From assembly GCA_020435025.1 (NCBI GenBank), contig JAGRAG010000008.1:5706-13567 (forward strand): 7,862 nt of DNA, given 5' to 3'. Positions 1 to 6,502 of the stretch are shown here, one piece after another. The position numbers and the translations under genes were made by a program. The number at the start of each line of letters is the position of its first letter. The first letter of the stretch is position 1. The notes under the pieces were generated by a model. The model was not told where the DNA came from. It saw only the letters and a program-made list of their open reading frames with translations, and searched no databases. The DNA comes from Bdellovibrionales bacterium. Its GTDB lineage: Bacteria > Bdellovibrionota > Bdellovibrionia > Bdellovibrionales > UBA1609.

Positions 1-2
1 GT

Positions 3-287
3 ATTATAGAAAAAGCACCCCACGAAATAAAAAAGAAGATCATTGTTATCAACACTTCTTATCCCGGAATCTTAAAGGCTCCAAATGACTTCCAAGCTGT
101 CTTTTCAATCAACACTCCAAACCATCTCGTTGGACGCTGGGTTGGTGATTTCCTTATCAAATCTGATCTTAGGAAAGAAAGAATTCCCGCAACGGAACCC
201 CACTCTAATTTTGAAGTGCAAAAGAAAGTTCGGCAGAAAGAATCACAAAGTCGCAGCAATTCCCTGACTGGAAACTCTTCAAGTTAG
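3..287 (+). CDS. C-terminal part of an unidentified protein (5' end outside window)
   Basis: An open frame enters from the left edge and runs for 94 codons to a TAG stop at 285-287. I do not recognise the family. The visible part starts with a mixed charged and hydrophobic stretch containing KKIIVINTSYPG, continues through HLVGRWVGDFLIKSDLRKERIP, which looks like a folded-domain end, and finishes with a hydrophilic, Ser/Gln/Lys-rich tail (SQSRSNSLTGNSSS) that is probably disordered. No membrane segment or catalytic motif is evident. It is the only likely plus-strand gene and converges on atpC, 103 nt away. Support for its being real is the absence of stops and the protein-like composition; shorter competing frames on both strands over the same bases look like shadows. 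The function is unknown and the true start lies beyond the window. Confidence 0.5.
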   Translation: MIEKAPHEIKKKIIVINTSYPGILKAPNDFQAVFSINTPNHLVGRWVGDFLIKSDLRKERIPATEPHSNFEVQKKVRQKESQSRSNSLTGNSSS

Positions 288-325
288 ATTGGTACCTTAT
301 CATTTTAATAAATTTCATTCGGTTG

Positions 326-379
326 TGCTTCTAGCATTTGCAGGGTCCTGCATTAAGCAAGCAGCTTAGAAGTAGCTGC
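326..379. terminator. Possible weak terminator hairpins between converging genes
   Basis: The 103-bp gap between the plus-strand stop at 287 and the atpC stop at 391 holds several small inverted repeats. GCAGCT (361-366) pairs with AGCTGC (374-379) across a 7-nt loop, and TGCAG (339-343) pairs with CTGCA (348-352) across a 4-nt loop. A third, competing pairing joins 326-333 (TGCTTCTA) with 367-374 (TAGAAGTA), with one G-U pair, enclosing the second hairpin. In the atpC direction the first stem is followed only by a broken T run (TTGCTT), so this is not a textbook intrinsic terminator. The position is right for ending the ATP synthase transcript; the function is inference. Confidence 0.3.
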
Positions 380-390
380 CCACCCATTTT

Positions 391-798
391 CTATTTGTCT
401 TTTAAACTCAAACGAACACGTGCTCGTTTTGCTTTTCTTTGGTATTTCTCAATAAGTTCAGGATCAAGATCTGAGATATGGTCCAGTTCTTTTTCAACCT
501 TCTTAAGTGATTCTTCGACTCGAGCAAAGTCTATTTGTTCTGGAAATTCTGCTGTCTCCGCAAGAATGTCTATGCCGGAAGGGCTGACTTCACAGTAGCC
601 CCAACTAATAGCCGCTTTGATCTGTTTGCTTTCTCCCTTTAAGCGATAGCGCAAAACACCTTCGCTTAAAGTGGTCATAATTGGTGCATGACCTGGAAGT
701 AAATTTAGCTCTCCCCGAAAACCTGGAACAATCACTTCTTCGACTTCCACTCGATGAGCTAAAACTTTTTCTGGAGTCACAACATTTAAAGTAAACAT
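391..798 (-). CDS. atpC: F1Fo ATP synthase subunit epsilon
   Basis: Epsilon is part of the F1 central stalk; it links gamma to the c ring and in bacteria can inhibit ATP hydrolysis through its C-terminal helices. The 135-residue length is normal. The N-terminal beta-sandwich (about residues 1-85) contains the family landmark VPGFRGELNLLPGHAPIMTT near residues 24-43. The C-terminal part (about 90-135) is predicted to form the helical hairpin and is rich in Lys, Arg and Glu. The ATG at 798 lies 11 nt after the atpD stop, and an AAGG that overlaps the atpD TAAGG end sits 9 nt upstream of it, so translation is probably coupled. It is the last gene of the operon; hairpins follow at 326-379. The family assignment is very secure; whether inhibition operates here cannot be seen. 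Confidence 0.97.
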   Translation of the reverse strand: MFTLNVVTPEKVLAHRVEVEEVIVPGFRGELNLLPGHAPIMTTLSEGVLRYRLKGESKQIKAAISWGYCEVSPSGIDILAETAEFPEQIDFARVEESLKKVEKELDHISDLDPELIEKYQRKAKRARVRLSLKDK

Positions 799-809
799 AT
801 TTCTTAGCC

Positions 810-2219
810 TTACTTTTTAAGTGTTTTTGCTTTCTCTAAGGCCTCTTCGATAGTTCCAACAAGATAAAACGCTTGTTCAGGAATACCATCGTGCTTACCA
901 TCTAAAATAGCGCGGAACCCAGAGACGGTATCTTTGATGTCTACATAAGCACCTTTAAGACCTGTAAACTGTTCAGCAACAAAGAACGGCTGACTCAAAA
1001 ACCTCTGTACCTTACGAGCACGTGCCACAACCATTTTGTCATCTTCACTCAACTCATCCATACCCAAGATAGCAATAATATCTTGAAGTTCGTTATAACG
1101 TTGTAACAACGCCTGTACATCACGAGCTGTTTGATAGTGCAAATCACCAACAATAGATGGATCAAGAAGTCTTGAAGTAGAGGTTAAAGGATGCACGGCT
1201 GGGTAAATACCAAGTGCAGCAATATCACGATCCAAGTTCGTTGTCGCATCCAAGTGAGTAAATGTGGTCGCAGGAGCAGGGTCCGTATAATCATCCGCAG
1301 GAACGTAAACCGCTTGAACGGAGGTGATCGAACCTTTATTCGTTGACGTAATACGCTCTTGAAGAGCACCCATTTCTGTCGCAAGTGTCGGCTGATATCC
1401 CACTGCTGAAGGAATACGACCTAAAAGGGCTGACACTTCGGCACCCGCTTGTGTAAATCGAAAGATATTATCGACAAACAATAATACGTCCTGACCTTGT
1501 TGATCACGGAAGTACTCTGCTTGTGTCAGTGCTGAAAGTGCGACTCGAGCACGTGCGCCTGGAGGTTCGTTCATCTGTCCATAGACAAGAGCCGTCTTAG
1601 CTAACACACCGGACTCTGCCATTTCACGCCATAAATCGTTTCCTTCACGGGTTCGTTCTCCAACTCCCGCAAATACAGAATAGCCACCGTGTTCTGTCGC
1701 AATATTTCGAATCAATTCCTGAATCAATACGGTCTTTCCAACACCGGCACCACCGAAAAGTCCAATTTTTCCACCTTTTGCGTAAGGAGCTAAAAGATCA
1801 ACGACCTTAATTCCAGTCATCAACATCTCAGCCTGAACCGACTGATCTTCAAACTTTGGTGCTGCACGGTGAATAGGCCAAAACTCTTTCGCATCCACGG
1901 CTCCTGCATTATCGACTGGCGCTCCGGTAACATTCATAATACGGCCCAGAACTTTTTCGCCAACAGGAACTGAAATCATTGTTCCAGTGTCTTTAACTTT
2001 TGTTCCACGAACCAAACCTTCAGTAGCATCCATTGCGATCGCTCGGACTTCACGGTCACCAAGATGCTGCGCTACTTCGAGTGTTAGGTTCCATTCTTCA
2101 TCACTGATACCTTTATTCGTAACATGCAAAGCATTTAAAATGGGGGGAAGCTCACCATTTTCGAATTCTACGTCTACGACTGGACCCATAACTTGTTTAA
2201 TTTTACCCATATTTTCCAT
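810..2219 (-). CDS. atpD: F1Fo ATP synthase subunit beta (catalytic)
   Basis: Beta carries the three catalytic sites that make ATP from ADP and phosphate at the cytoplasmic face. With the start chosen here it has 469 residues, the usual length. Visible motifs are the P-loop GGAGVGKT (156-163), the catalytic glutamate E188 with R189 in GERTREGND, Walker B DVLLFVD (244-250), and the DELSEDD loop (388-394) that acts on gamma during rotation. The frame is open up to 2285, but that longer start would add a basic, non-homologous leader inside atpG. The ATG at 2219 gives MENMGKIKQVMGPVVDVEF, is preceded by GAGGGA at 7-nt spacing, and leaves a 31-nt gap after atpG; the ATG at 2210 is a less likely alternative. 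Oddity: the usual PAVDPLDSTSR signature reads PAVHPLTSTSR (340-350), that is H343 and T346 in place of two aspartates. Confidence 0.97.
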   Translation of the reverse strand: MENMGKIKQVMGPVVDVEFENGELPPILNALHVTNKGISDEEWNLTLEVAQHLGDREVRAIAMDATEGLVRGTKVKDTGTMISVPVGEKVLGRIMNVTGAPVDNAGAVDAKEFWPIHRAAPKFEDQSVQAEMLMTGIKVVDLLAPYAKGGKIGLFGGAGVGKTVLIQELIRNIATEHGGYSVFAGVGERTREGNDLWREMAESGVLAKTALVYGQMNEPPGARARVALSALTQAEYFRDQQGQDVLLFVDNIFRFTQAGAEVSALLGRIPSAVGYQPTLATEMGALQERITSTNKGSITSVQAVYVPADDYTDPAPATTFTHLDATTNLDRDIAALGIYPAVHPLTSTSRLLDPSIVGDLHYQTARDVQALLQRYNELQDIIAILGMDELSEDDKMVVARARKVQRFLSQPFFVAEQFTGLKGAYVDIKDTVSGFRAILDGKHDGIPEQAFYLVGTIEEALEKAKTLKK

Positions 2220-2226
2220 TAAATAA

Positions 2227-2232
2227 TCCCTC
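2227..2232 (-). promoter_or_regulatory. Ribosome binding site fixing the atpD start
   Basis: GAGGGA on the minus strand lies 7 nt before the ATG at 2219. It supports this start rather than the upstream in-frame codon at 2285, which lies inside atpG and would add 22 residues not expected for the family. Confidence 0.75.
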
Positions 2233-2250
2233 TTTATTATAAGACGCTTA

Positions 2251-3129
2251 TTAATTGAGTGCTTCCGCACCACTACTAATTTCAATCAACTCTTTGGTAA
2301 TTGCTGCCTGTCGGAGTTTGTTATACGTCAATGTCATTGAACGAATCATATCTCCAGCGTTGTTAGTCGCATTTTCCATAGCGGTCATACGAGCTCCATG
2401 TTCAGCAGCAACCGATTCCGATAAAATTCTATATATCTGAACCGCAAAATGTTTATTTAACAGTTCATCTATTATTTCTGTGGGCTCTGGTTCAAAAATC
2501 AAATCCTCAGAAAACTGGCTGGAATTCGTTTTTACAAAACCACTTTCATTCACATCAACTGGTAAAAGCTTTTCTGTGATCACATTTTGTTGAATTGCTG
2601 ACTTAAATTCATTGTACGTTAAACGAATTTCGTCATATTCACCGTGTTGATATGCAGCCATAAGTTTTTCCGCTATTTCATTGCTGAGGCCGTATGAAAT
2701 GTCTTTTGCGACATGAAGAATTTTATCAATTCCAAAAATCTTTTTGTTTTCAAAATAGTTCGCTACTTTTCTTCCAACAAAAATAAAATCATAAACCTCG
2801 TACTGGCTTTTTTCTGCTGCGTATCGTTTTTCAATTTCCCGAATCACCGAGCTGTTAAATCCCCCGCAAAGTCCCCGGTCACTTGTAACGACTACCGTTA
2901 GAATTTTTTTGGGATCCTTTCCCGAACTAAGTAAGGGATGCACCACTCTTTTGGTGACTGCGATATCCGCAATCACGCCAAGAAGACCAAGGGCATAGGG
3001 GCGTAAATGAGTGATTCGGTCCTGCGCTCTTTTTAACTTAGCAGCCGACACCATTTTCATGGCCTTAGTGATCTTCTGAGTGTTTTTAACACTCCCGATC
3101 CGGTTTCTAATATCCTTTAAACTAGGCAT
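2251..3129 (-). CDS. atpG: F1Fo ATP synthase subunit gamma
   Basis: Gamma is the asymmetric rotor shaft that turns inside the alpha3beta3 hexamer and couples proton flow to catalysis. The 292-residue length is typical. The N-terminal helix is canonical (MPSLKDIRNRIGSVKNTQKI, then KAMKMVSAAKLKRAQ, residues 1-36), a Rossmann-like middle includes VVTSDRGLCGGFNSS, and the C-terminal helix contains MTAMENATNNAGDMI followed by the family signature ITKELIEISSGAEA. The ATG at 3129 is 9 nt after the atpA stop. A weak SD (TAGGT, 7 nt upstream) overlaps the atpA TAG, which suggests translational coupling. The downstream neighbour atpD starts 31 nt after the stop. No missing blocks are seen. The assignment is very secure. 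Confidence 0.97.
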   Translation of the reverse strand: MPSLKDIRNRIGSVKNTQKITKAMKMVSAAKLKRAQDRITHLRPYALGLLGVIADIAVTKRVVHPLLSSGKDPKKILTVVVTSDRGLCGGFNSSVIREIEKRYAAEKSQYEVYDFIFVGRKVANYFENKKIFGIDKILHVAKDISYGLSNEIAEKLMAAYQHGEYDEIRLTYNEFKSAIQQNVITEKLLPVDVNESGFVKTNSSQFSEDLIFEPEPTEIIDELLNKHFAVQIYRILSESVAAEHGARMTAMENATNNAGDMIRSMTLTYNKLRQAAITKELIEISSGAEALN

Positions 3130-3138
3130 TTTTTAGAC

Positions 3139-4662
3139 CTACTTTCCAGATGACTTAAAAATAGCAGTAAATTCAGTTAAGGCGTCTTTTAAAAGAGCCT
3201 CTTCTTCTTCCTTGATCGCTTTTTTAGCGACAATCGCATCGACTACTTTTTTCTGTTTTGTTGTCAGGTATTCGATCAACTCTTCTTCGTAACGACGAAC
3301 ATCGAATTCACTGACCTTATCCATATAGCCTTTCGTGGCCGCATAAATAGCGATAACTTGTAGCTCTGTCTCGATTGGTGAATACTGTGGCTGTTTTAAT
3401 AATTCAACAAGACGTCTTCCACGAGCCAATTGTGCTTGAGTCGCTTCATCAAGGTCAGATGCAAACGCTGAGAACGCCTCTAACTCTCTAAACTGGGCAA
3501 GCTCAAGCTTCAATGTACCAGCGACTTGTTTCATCGCTTTGATTTGCGCCGCACCACCCACACGAGAAACCGACTTACCAACAGAAATCGCGGGTCGAAT
3601 CCCTTTGTAAAACAAATCTGACTCTAGAAAGATCTGTCCATCCGTGATCGAAATAACGTTCGTAGGAATATAAGCAGAAATGTCACCAGCCTGTGTTTCA
3701 ATAATTGGAAGTGCTGTTAAAGAACCCCCACCCATTTCATCACTCATCTTAGCCGCTCGCTCAAGAAGTCTTGAGTGAACATAGAAGATGTCACCAGGAT
3801 AAGCCTCACGACCTGGAGGACGACGAAGCAGTAAGGAAAGCTCACGATATGCTTGTGCCTGCTTCGTTAAATCATCATAAATAATGAGCGCGTGTTTGCC
3901 GTTATCTCGATAGTACTCGGCCATCGCACATCCCGAAAATGGAGCAAGATACTGTAACGGTGCTCTTTCAGAAGCTGAAGCGGCAATAATTGTTGTGTAT
4001 TCTAGAGCGCCCGCAGCTTTTAATTTTTCCACCACCTGTGCCACTGTTGATTGTTTTTGTCCGCAAGCTACATAAAAACAGTGAACGCCCTTTCCTTTTT
4101 GATTGATAATTGTATCCACGGCAATGGCCGTTTTTCCTGTCTGACGGTCACCGATGATCAACTCCCGCTGCCCTCTTCCAATAGGAATCATAGAATCAAT
4201 CGCTTTAATTCCTGTAGATAAAGGTTCTTCAACGGGCTGTCGAGTCACAATCCCTGGGGCCTTAACATCCACTCGGTTATATGTGTCAGACTCAATCGGA
4301 CCTTTTCCATCAATGGCTTGTCCCAGAGAATTAACAACACGCCCTAAAAGCGCGTCACCAACGGGAACCTGAACAATTCTTCCTGTTCTTTTAACGGTAT
4401 CCCCTTCTCTAATTCCTCGATCGTCACCAAAAATTACGATCCCGACATTATCAGACTCTAAGTTAAGAACCATTCCCGAAACTTCTCCGGGAAACTCAAC
4501 CAACTCACCCACCATTGCATTTTCTAAACCGTAAACATTGGCAACACCATCTCCAATAGACAGAACATTACCTGTTTCCGTAACTTCAAGGTTCTTGCTA
4601 TAGTTTTTAATCTGTTCTTTTAAAACCTTGCTAATTTCGTCCGCGCGAATTTGTAATTCCAT
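3139..4662 (-). CDS. atpA: F1Fo ATP synthase subunit alpha
   Basis: Alpha alternates with beta in the F1 hexamer, binds nucleotide at non-catalytic sites and supplies the arginine finger to the catalytic sites. At 507 residues it is full length. Motifs in order: N-terminal helix MELQIRADEISKVLKEQI, which contacts delta; beta-barrel about 25-95; P-loop GDRQTGKT (171-178); Walker B-like ALIIYDD (258-264); the RRPPGREAYPGD segment (280-291); the signature RPAISVGKSVSRVGG (356-370) with the expected arginine finger at R367; and the C-terminal helical domain. S359 and K363 replace the more usual Asn and Ile/Leu of RPAINVGLSVSRVG. The ATG at 4662 is separated from the atpH stop by one nucleotide; the SD AGGAG (4674-4678) lies inside atpH at 11-nt spacing. 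The assignment is very secure. Confidence 0.98.
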   Translation of the reverse strand: MELQIRADEISKVLKEQIKNYSKNLEVTETGNVLSIGDGVANVYGLENAMVGELVEFPGEVSGMVLNLESDNVGIVIFGDDRGIREGDTVKRTGRIVQVPVGDALLGRVVNSLGQAIDGKGPIESDTYNRVDVKAPGIVTRQPVEEPLSTGIKAIDSMIPIGRGQRELIIGDRQTGKTAIAVDTIINQKGKGVHCFYVACGQKQSTVAQVVEKLKAAGALEYTTIIAASASERAPLQYLAPFSGCAMAEYYRDNGKHALIIYDDLTKQAQAYRELSLLLRRPPGREAYPGDIFYVHSRLLERAAKMSDEMGGGSLTALPIIETQAGDISAYIPTNVISITDGQIFLESDLFYKGIRPAISVGKSVSRVGGAAQIKAMKQVAGTLKLELAQFRELEAFSAFASDLDEATQAQLARGRRLVELLKQPQYSPIETELQVIAIYAATKGYMDKVSEFDVRRYEEELIEYLTTKQKKVVDAIVAKKAIKEEEEALLKDALTEFTAIFKSSGK

Positions 4663-4663
4663 T

Positions 4664-5212
4664 CTAGTGTGTTCTCCTATTTAAATCTTCTTTGAGTCGG
4701 CTCAAATGAGTCGTCAATGTATCATCAAATGTATAACTTCCAACTTGTGCAATTAGACCGCCAATTAAATTTGGCTCTTCCGTATAATTCAAAATGACTC
4801 TTTTCCCAGTTACATCTGAAATCTTTTTTTCAATTGCCACTCTTTCTTCGGGAGAAAGAACGGAAACTGAACGAACGATCCCTCGAGTCACGCCGTTTTC
4901 GATATCAACTTGGTTTTGATAAGCTTCAAGAATTCCTTCGAATGCAGCAATCCTATTTTTTCTTGCAAGCATCAGAATAAAATTCGAAACATCTTCAGAA
5001 ACACCATTTCCATCTAATGCCGCTTTGAGCGCTGCCTCTCGACTTGCTGCAACAATCAATGGTGAATGTATAAAATCATAAATATCTTTATCTTTATTAA
5101 AAAGATCACCAAGGGCTCTTAGTTCCTGAAGGGTTTTCTCTTCGATTCCCTTTTCTTTTGCTAAGCTGTGCAAAGCCACTGCATATCTTGTTGCGACTTC
5201 TGATACACTCAT
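4664..5212 (-). CDS. atpH: F1Fo ATP synthase subunit delta (OSCP)
   Basis: Delta joins the top of the F1 hexamer to the peripheral-stalk b subunits. The 182 residues match the family. The N-terminal six-helix domain (about 1-105) opens with the characteristic EVATRYAVALHSLAKEKG. The C-terminal part contains GVTRGIVRSVSVLSPEE (107-123) and the family signature around PNLIGGLIAQVGSYTFDDTL (147-166). The ATG at 5212 overlaps the atpF TGA in an ATGA arrangement (4 nt shared), and AGGTGG sits about 7 nt upstream, so coupled translation with atpF is likely. The stop is one nucleotide before atpA. Delta sequences diverge strongly between phyla, but this signature together with gene order makes the call firm. 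Confidence 0.96.
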   Translation of the reverse strand: MSVSEVATRYAVALHSLAKEKGIEEKTLQELRALGDLFNKDKDIYDFIHSPLIVAASREAALKAALDGNGVSEDVSNFILMLARKNRIAAFEGILEAYQNQVDIENGVTRGIVRSVSVLSPEERVAIEKKISDVTGKRVILNYTEEPNLIGGLIAQVGSYTFDDTLTTHLSRLKEDLNRRTH

Positions 5213-5772
5213 ATTTGAACCACCTGAATCTTGCTAACAAACTCGTTTTGCAATCGCTTTTGATCATCCTTATTGATTTCTGTTTTTAGGTGCTTTTCTG
5301 ACTCAGACAAAGACTTATCAATAAGCTCTTGGCGAATCATCGCCACAGCTTTTTGCGCTTCATAATCGACTGTTCGATGGGCTTCTTCTTCCAATTTTCT
5401 CGCTAAATTTTTCGCATCAGCGATGATCTGATGCTTTAACTCTTCGGCATCTGCTTTTGCTTTCTGAACACTTTGATCTGCCGTTTCAGTCAGTGTTTGC
5501 AGGCGCTCTTTAATTGCTGTTTTTTTCTTCTCAGCTTCTTCTTTGGCTGCCTGGGCGACTTTTAAATGAGCTTCATATTGCTCACCTCGATCAGCAAAAA
5601 GAGACTGTATAGGTTTTTTTAAAAAATAGGCGAGCAACAGCAATAGAACTCCAAAATTGAAGGCCTGAATGGCAATTGCTTTTAAGGGAATAGCATGGGG
5701 GTCTCCGTGGCCACCACCTGCGGCCCAAGCCACAGTCGCTAACATAGATAGTACAATTATCATCACTTTCAT
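5209..5772 (-). CDS. atpF: F1Fo ATP synthase subunit b, with signal-peptide-like N-terminus
   Basis: One of two b-type stalk subunits encoded here; b anchors in the membrane next to subunit a and its long helix holds F1 still through delta. It has 187 residues. Residues 1-17 (MKVMIIVLSMLATVAWA) resemble a signal peptide with a possible AWA/A cleavage site, followed by a Gly/His-rich linker (GGGHGDPH). A second hydrophobic segment (about 32-51) ends in FLKKPIQSLFADR, the usual exit of b from the membrane. Residues 60-165 are a charged, Ala/Glu/Lys-rich coiled coil. The start overlaps the atpF' stop by 1 nt (TAATG) and has AAGGA (5782-5786) at 9-nt spacing; the stop overlaps atpH by 4 nt. The subunit b assignment is secure from topology and context. 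Cleavage of the leader is inference; I recall similar leaders in delta-proteobacterial b subunits. Confidence 0.93.
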   Translation of the reverse strand: MKVMIIVLSMLATVAWAAGGGHGDPHAIPLKAIAIQAFNFGVLLLLLAYFLKKPIQSLFADRGEQYEAHLKVAQAAKEEAEKKKTAIKERLQTLTETADQSVQKAKADAEELKHQIIADAKNLARKLEEEAHRTVDYEAQKAVAMIRQELIDKSLSESEKHLKTEINKDDQKRLQNEFVSKIQVVQI

Positions 5773-6215
5773 TACGCCAAATCCTTACCGACCACTCGAT
5801 TCACGATAAGCTCACTCACTGAATTCACTTCTTTTGAAATTTCTGTTCGCGCTTTATCAATCTCTCTTTCAATCGTTCGCTTAGATTCTTCAATGATAGT
5901 TTGCGCTTTTTCTTTAGCGGCTCGAACAACTGCTTCATGTTCTTCAAGCGCTTCAGACCTATGTGTATCAAAAATCACTTTGTGTTCTTGATTCACAGCA
6001 CGAGCTTTTTTCTCATATTCTTTATGAAGCTCTTCTGCTTCCGAAATAAGGCGCTCTGCTAACTGTTCACTCCCCGACGTGTGCTCGACCCTTTTTTTAA
6101 ATGCTTGAAAATAGGGTTTAAATAGCAAATTTGCGAGGAACAAATAGACGACTAAAAATAGCAAAAAGTGATAACCAATTGTTTGATTCACACCTAATGA
6201 CAGTAGAATGTCCAT
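5772..6215 (-). CDS. atpF': F1Fo ATP synthase subunit b' (second b-type subunit)
   Basis: This short b-type subunit presumably pairs with the downstream b to form a heterodimeric peripheral stalk. With the chosen start it has 147 residues: a membrane helix at about 12-32 (TIGYHFLLFLVVYLFLANLLF), the exit motif FKPYFQAFKKR, then a charged coiled coil (about 44-130) and a short helical C-terminus (VSELIVNRVVGKDLA). The frame is open further upstream, to a TTG at 6275 (167 residues) and an ATG at 6251, but neither has a well-placed SD. The ATG at 6215 has AAGGA at 10-nt spacing and gives MDILLSLGVN directly before the membrane helix, as expected for this family. It is the first gene of the atp cluster and overlaps atpF by 1 nt. 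The b-family call is secure; the b versus b' label rests on gene order. Confidence 0.92.
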   Translation of the reverse strand: MDILLSLGVNQTIGYHFLLFLVVYLFLANLLFKPYFQAFKKRVEHTSGSEQLAERLISEAEELHKEYEKKARAVNQEHKVIFDTHRSEALEEHEAVVRAAKEKAQTIIEESKRTIEREIDKARTEISKEVNSVSELIVNRVVGKDLA

Positions 6216-6502
6216 TATCTTGATATCCTTGAGAAAATTTTGGTAAGACATAACGTTTTCTGAAGCCCTAGGCAAGGTGAAATAATAAGATCGTGTTTTT
6301 TCTTTTTACTTCAGGGAAACTCTTGCCCAGAAAGATTCTCAGTAGAACTTCGCCTCTTTTTGCGTCTTTTAGGTCTCGTCTTTATATCTATATAATACTT
6401 GAGCAGTTTTATATAAGGCCCACTGGTAACATGGGTAACAGAGCTTCAAAGGGGTCGGTCCTGATTGCGGATGTATTCCTTAGAAGAATTAATCGATAGA
6501 GA
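6216..6502 (-). promoter_or_regulatory. Intergenic region, likely promoter/5' leader of the ATP synthase operon
   Basis: This 287-bp stretch is by far the longest gap in the minus-strand block. It is strongly AT-rich at 6381-6416 (TATATCTATATAATA and TTTTATATAA on the plus strand). One candidate minus-strand promoter is TTACCC (6433-6438) and TATATA (6410-6415) with a 17-bp spacer, a weak match to the sigma-70 consensus. Other features are two GGTAAC copies 9 bp apart (6425-6430 and 6434-6439) and a near-tandem decamer (6351-6360 CGCCTCTTTT, 6361-6370 TGCGTCTTTT). No convincing terminator follows the bactofilin gene, so read-through from parB is possible. A plus-strand GTG frame at 6293-6499 has no SD and unconvincing composition, and was not called. 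That this is the operon control region is inferred from position. Confidence 0.45.
6226..6230 (-). promoter_or_regulatory. Ribosome binding site favouring the atpF' start at 6215
   Basis: AAGGA on the minus strand lies 10 nt before the ATG at 6215. The alternative in-frame starts (ATG 6251, TTG 6275) have only a poorly spaced TAGGG or no SD-like sequence, so the shorter 147-residue product is preferred. Confidence 0.6.

Noticed and set aside
59..259. Minus-strand 66-codon frame at the left edge
   Set aside because: Cys/Phe/Arg/Trp-rich antisense shadow of the plus-strand frame 3-287, with no credible SD.
410..429. Imperfect 20-bp palindrome centred on CACGTG near the 3' end of atpC, considered as a parS site
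   Set aside because: The flanks do not match the parS form TGTTTCACGTGAAACA. Other CACGTG occurrences at about 1019-1024 and 1550-1555 lie where Ala-Arg-Ala is encoded, so this is best explained by codon use. I saw no parS in the window.
2220..2285. N-terminal extension of atpD by 22 residues
   Set aside because: It lies mostly in the gap and the end of atpG, has no family resemblance, and a good SD precedes the ATG at 2219.
6216..6275. Longer atpF' product starting at TTG 6275 or ATG 6251
   Set aside because: No well-placed SD for either start; the ATG at 6215 has AAGGA and begins directly before the membrane helix.
6391..6396. Perfect TATAAT on the plus strand as a divergent promoter
   Set aside because: The 17-bp-spaced -35 (TTTAGG) is poor and there is no plus-strand gene downstream for it to serve.
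6424..6447. Tiny minus-strand ORF (ATG TTA CCA ...) of 7 codons as a leader peptide
   Set aside because: Too short, no clear SD, and it overlaps the candidate promoter elements; nothing beyond chance supports it.
6293..6499. Plus-strand 68-codon frame in the bactofilin-atpF' gap
   Set aside because: GTG start without SD, unconvincing composition, and it lies across the likely promoter of the opposite-strand operon.
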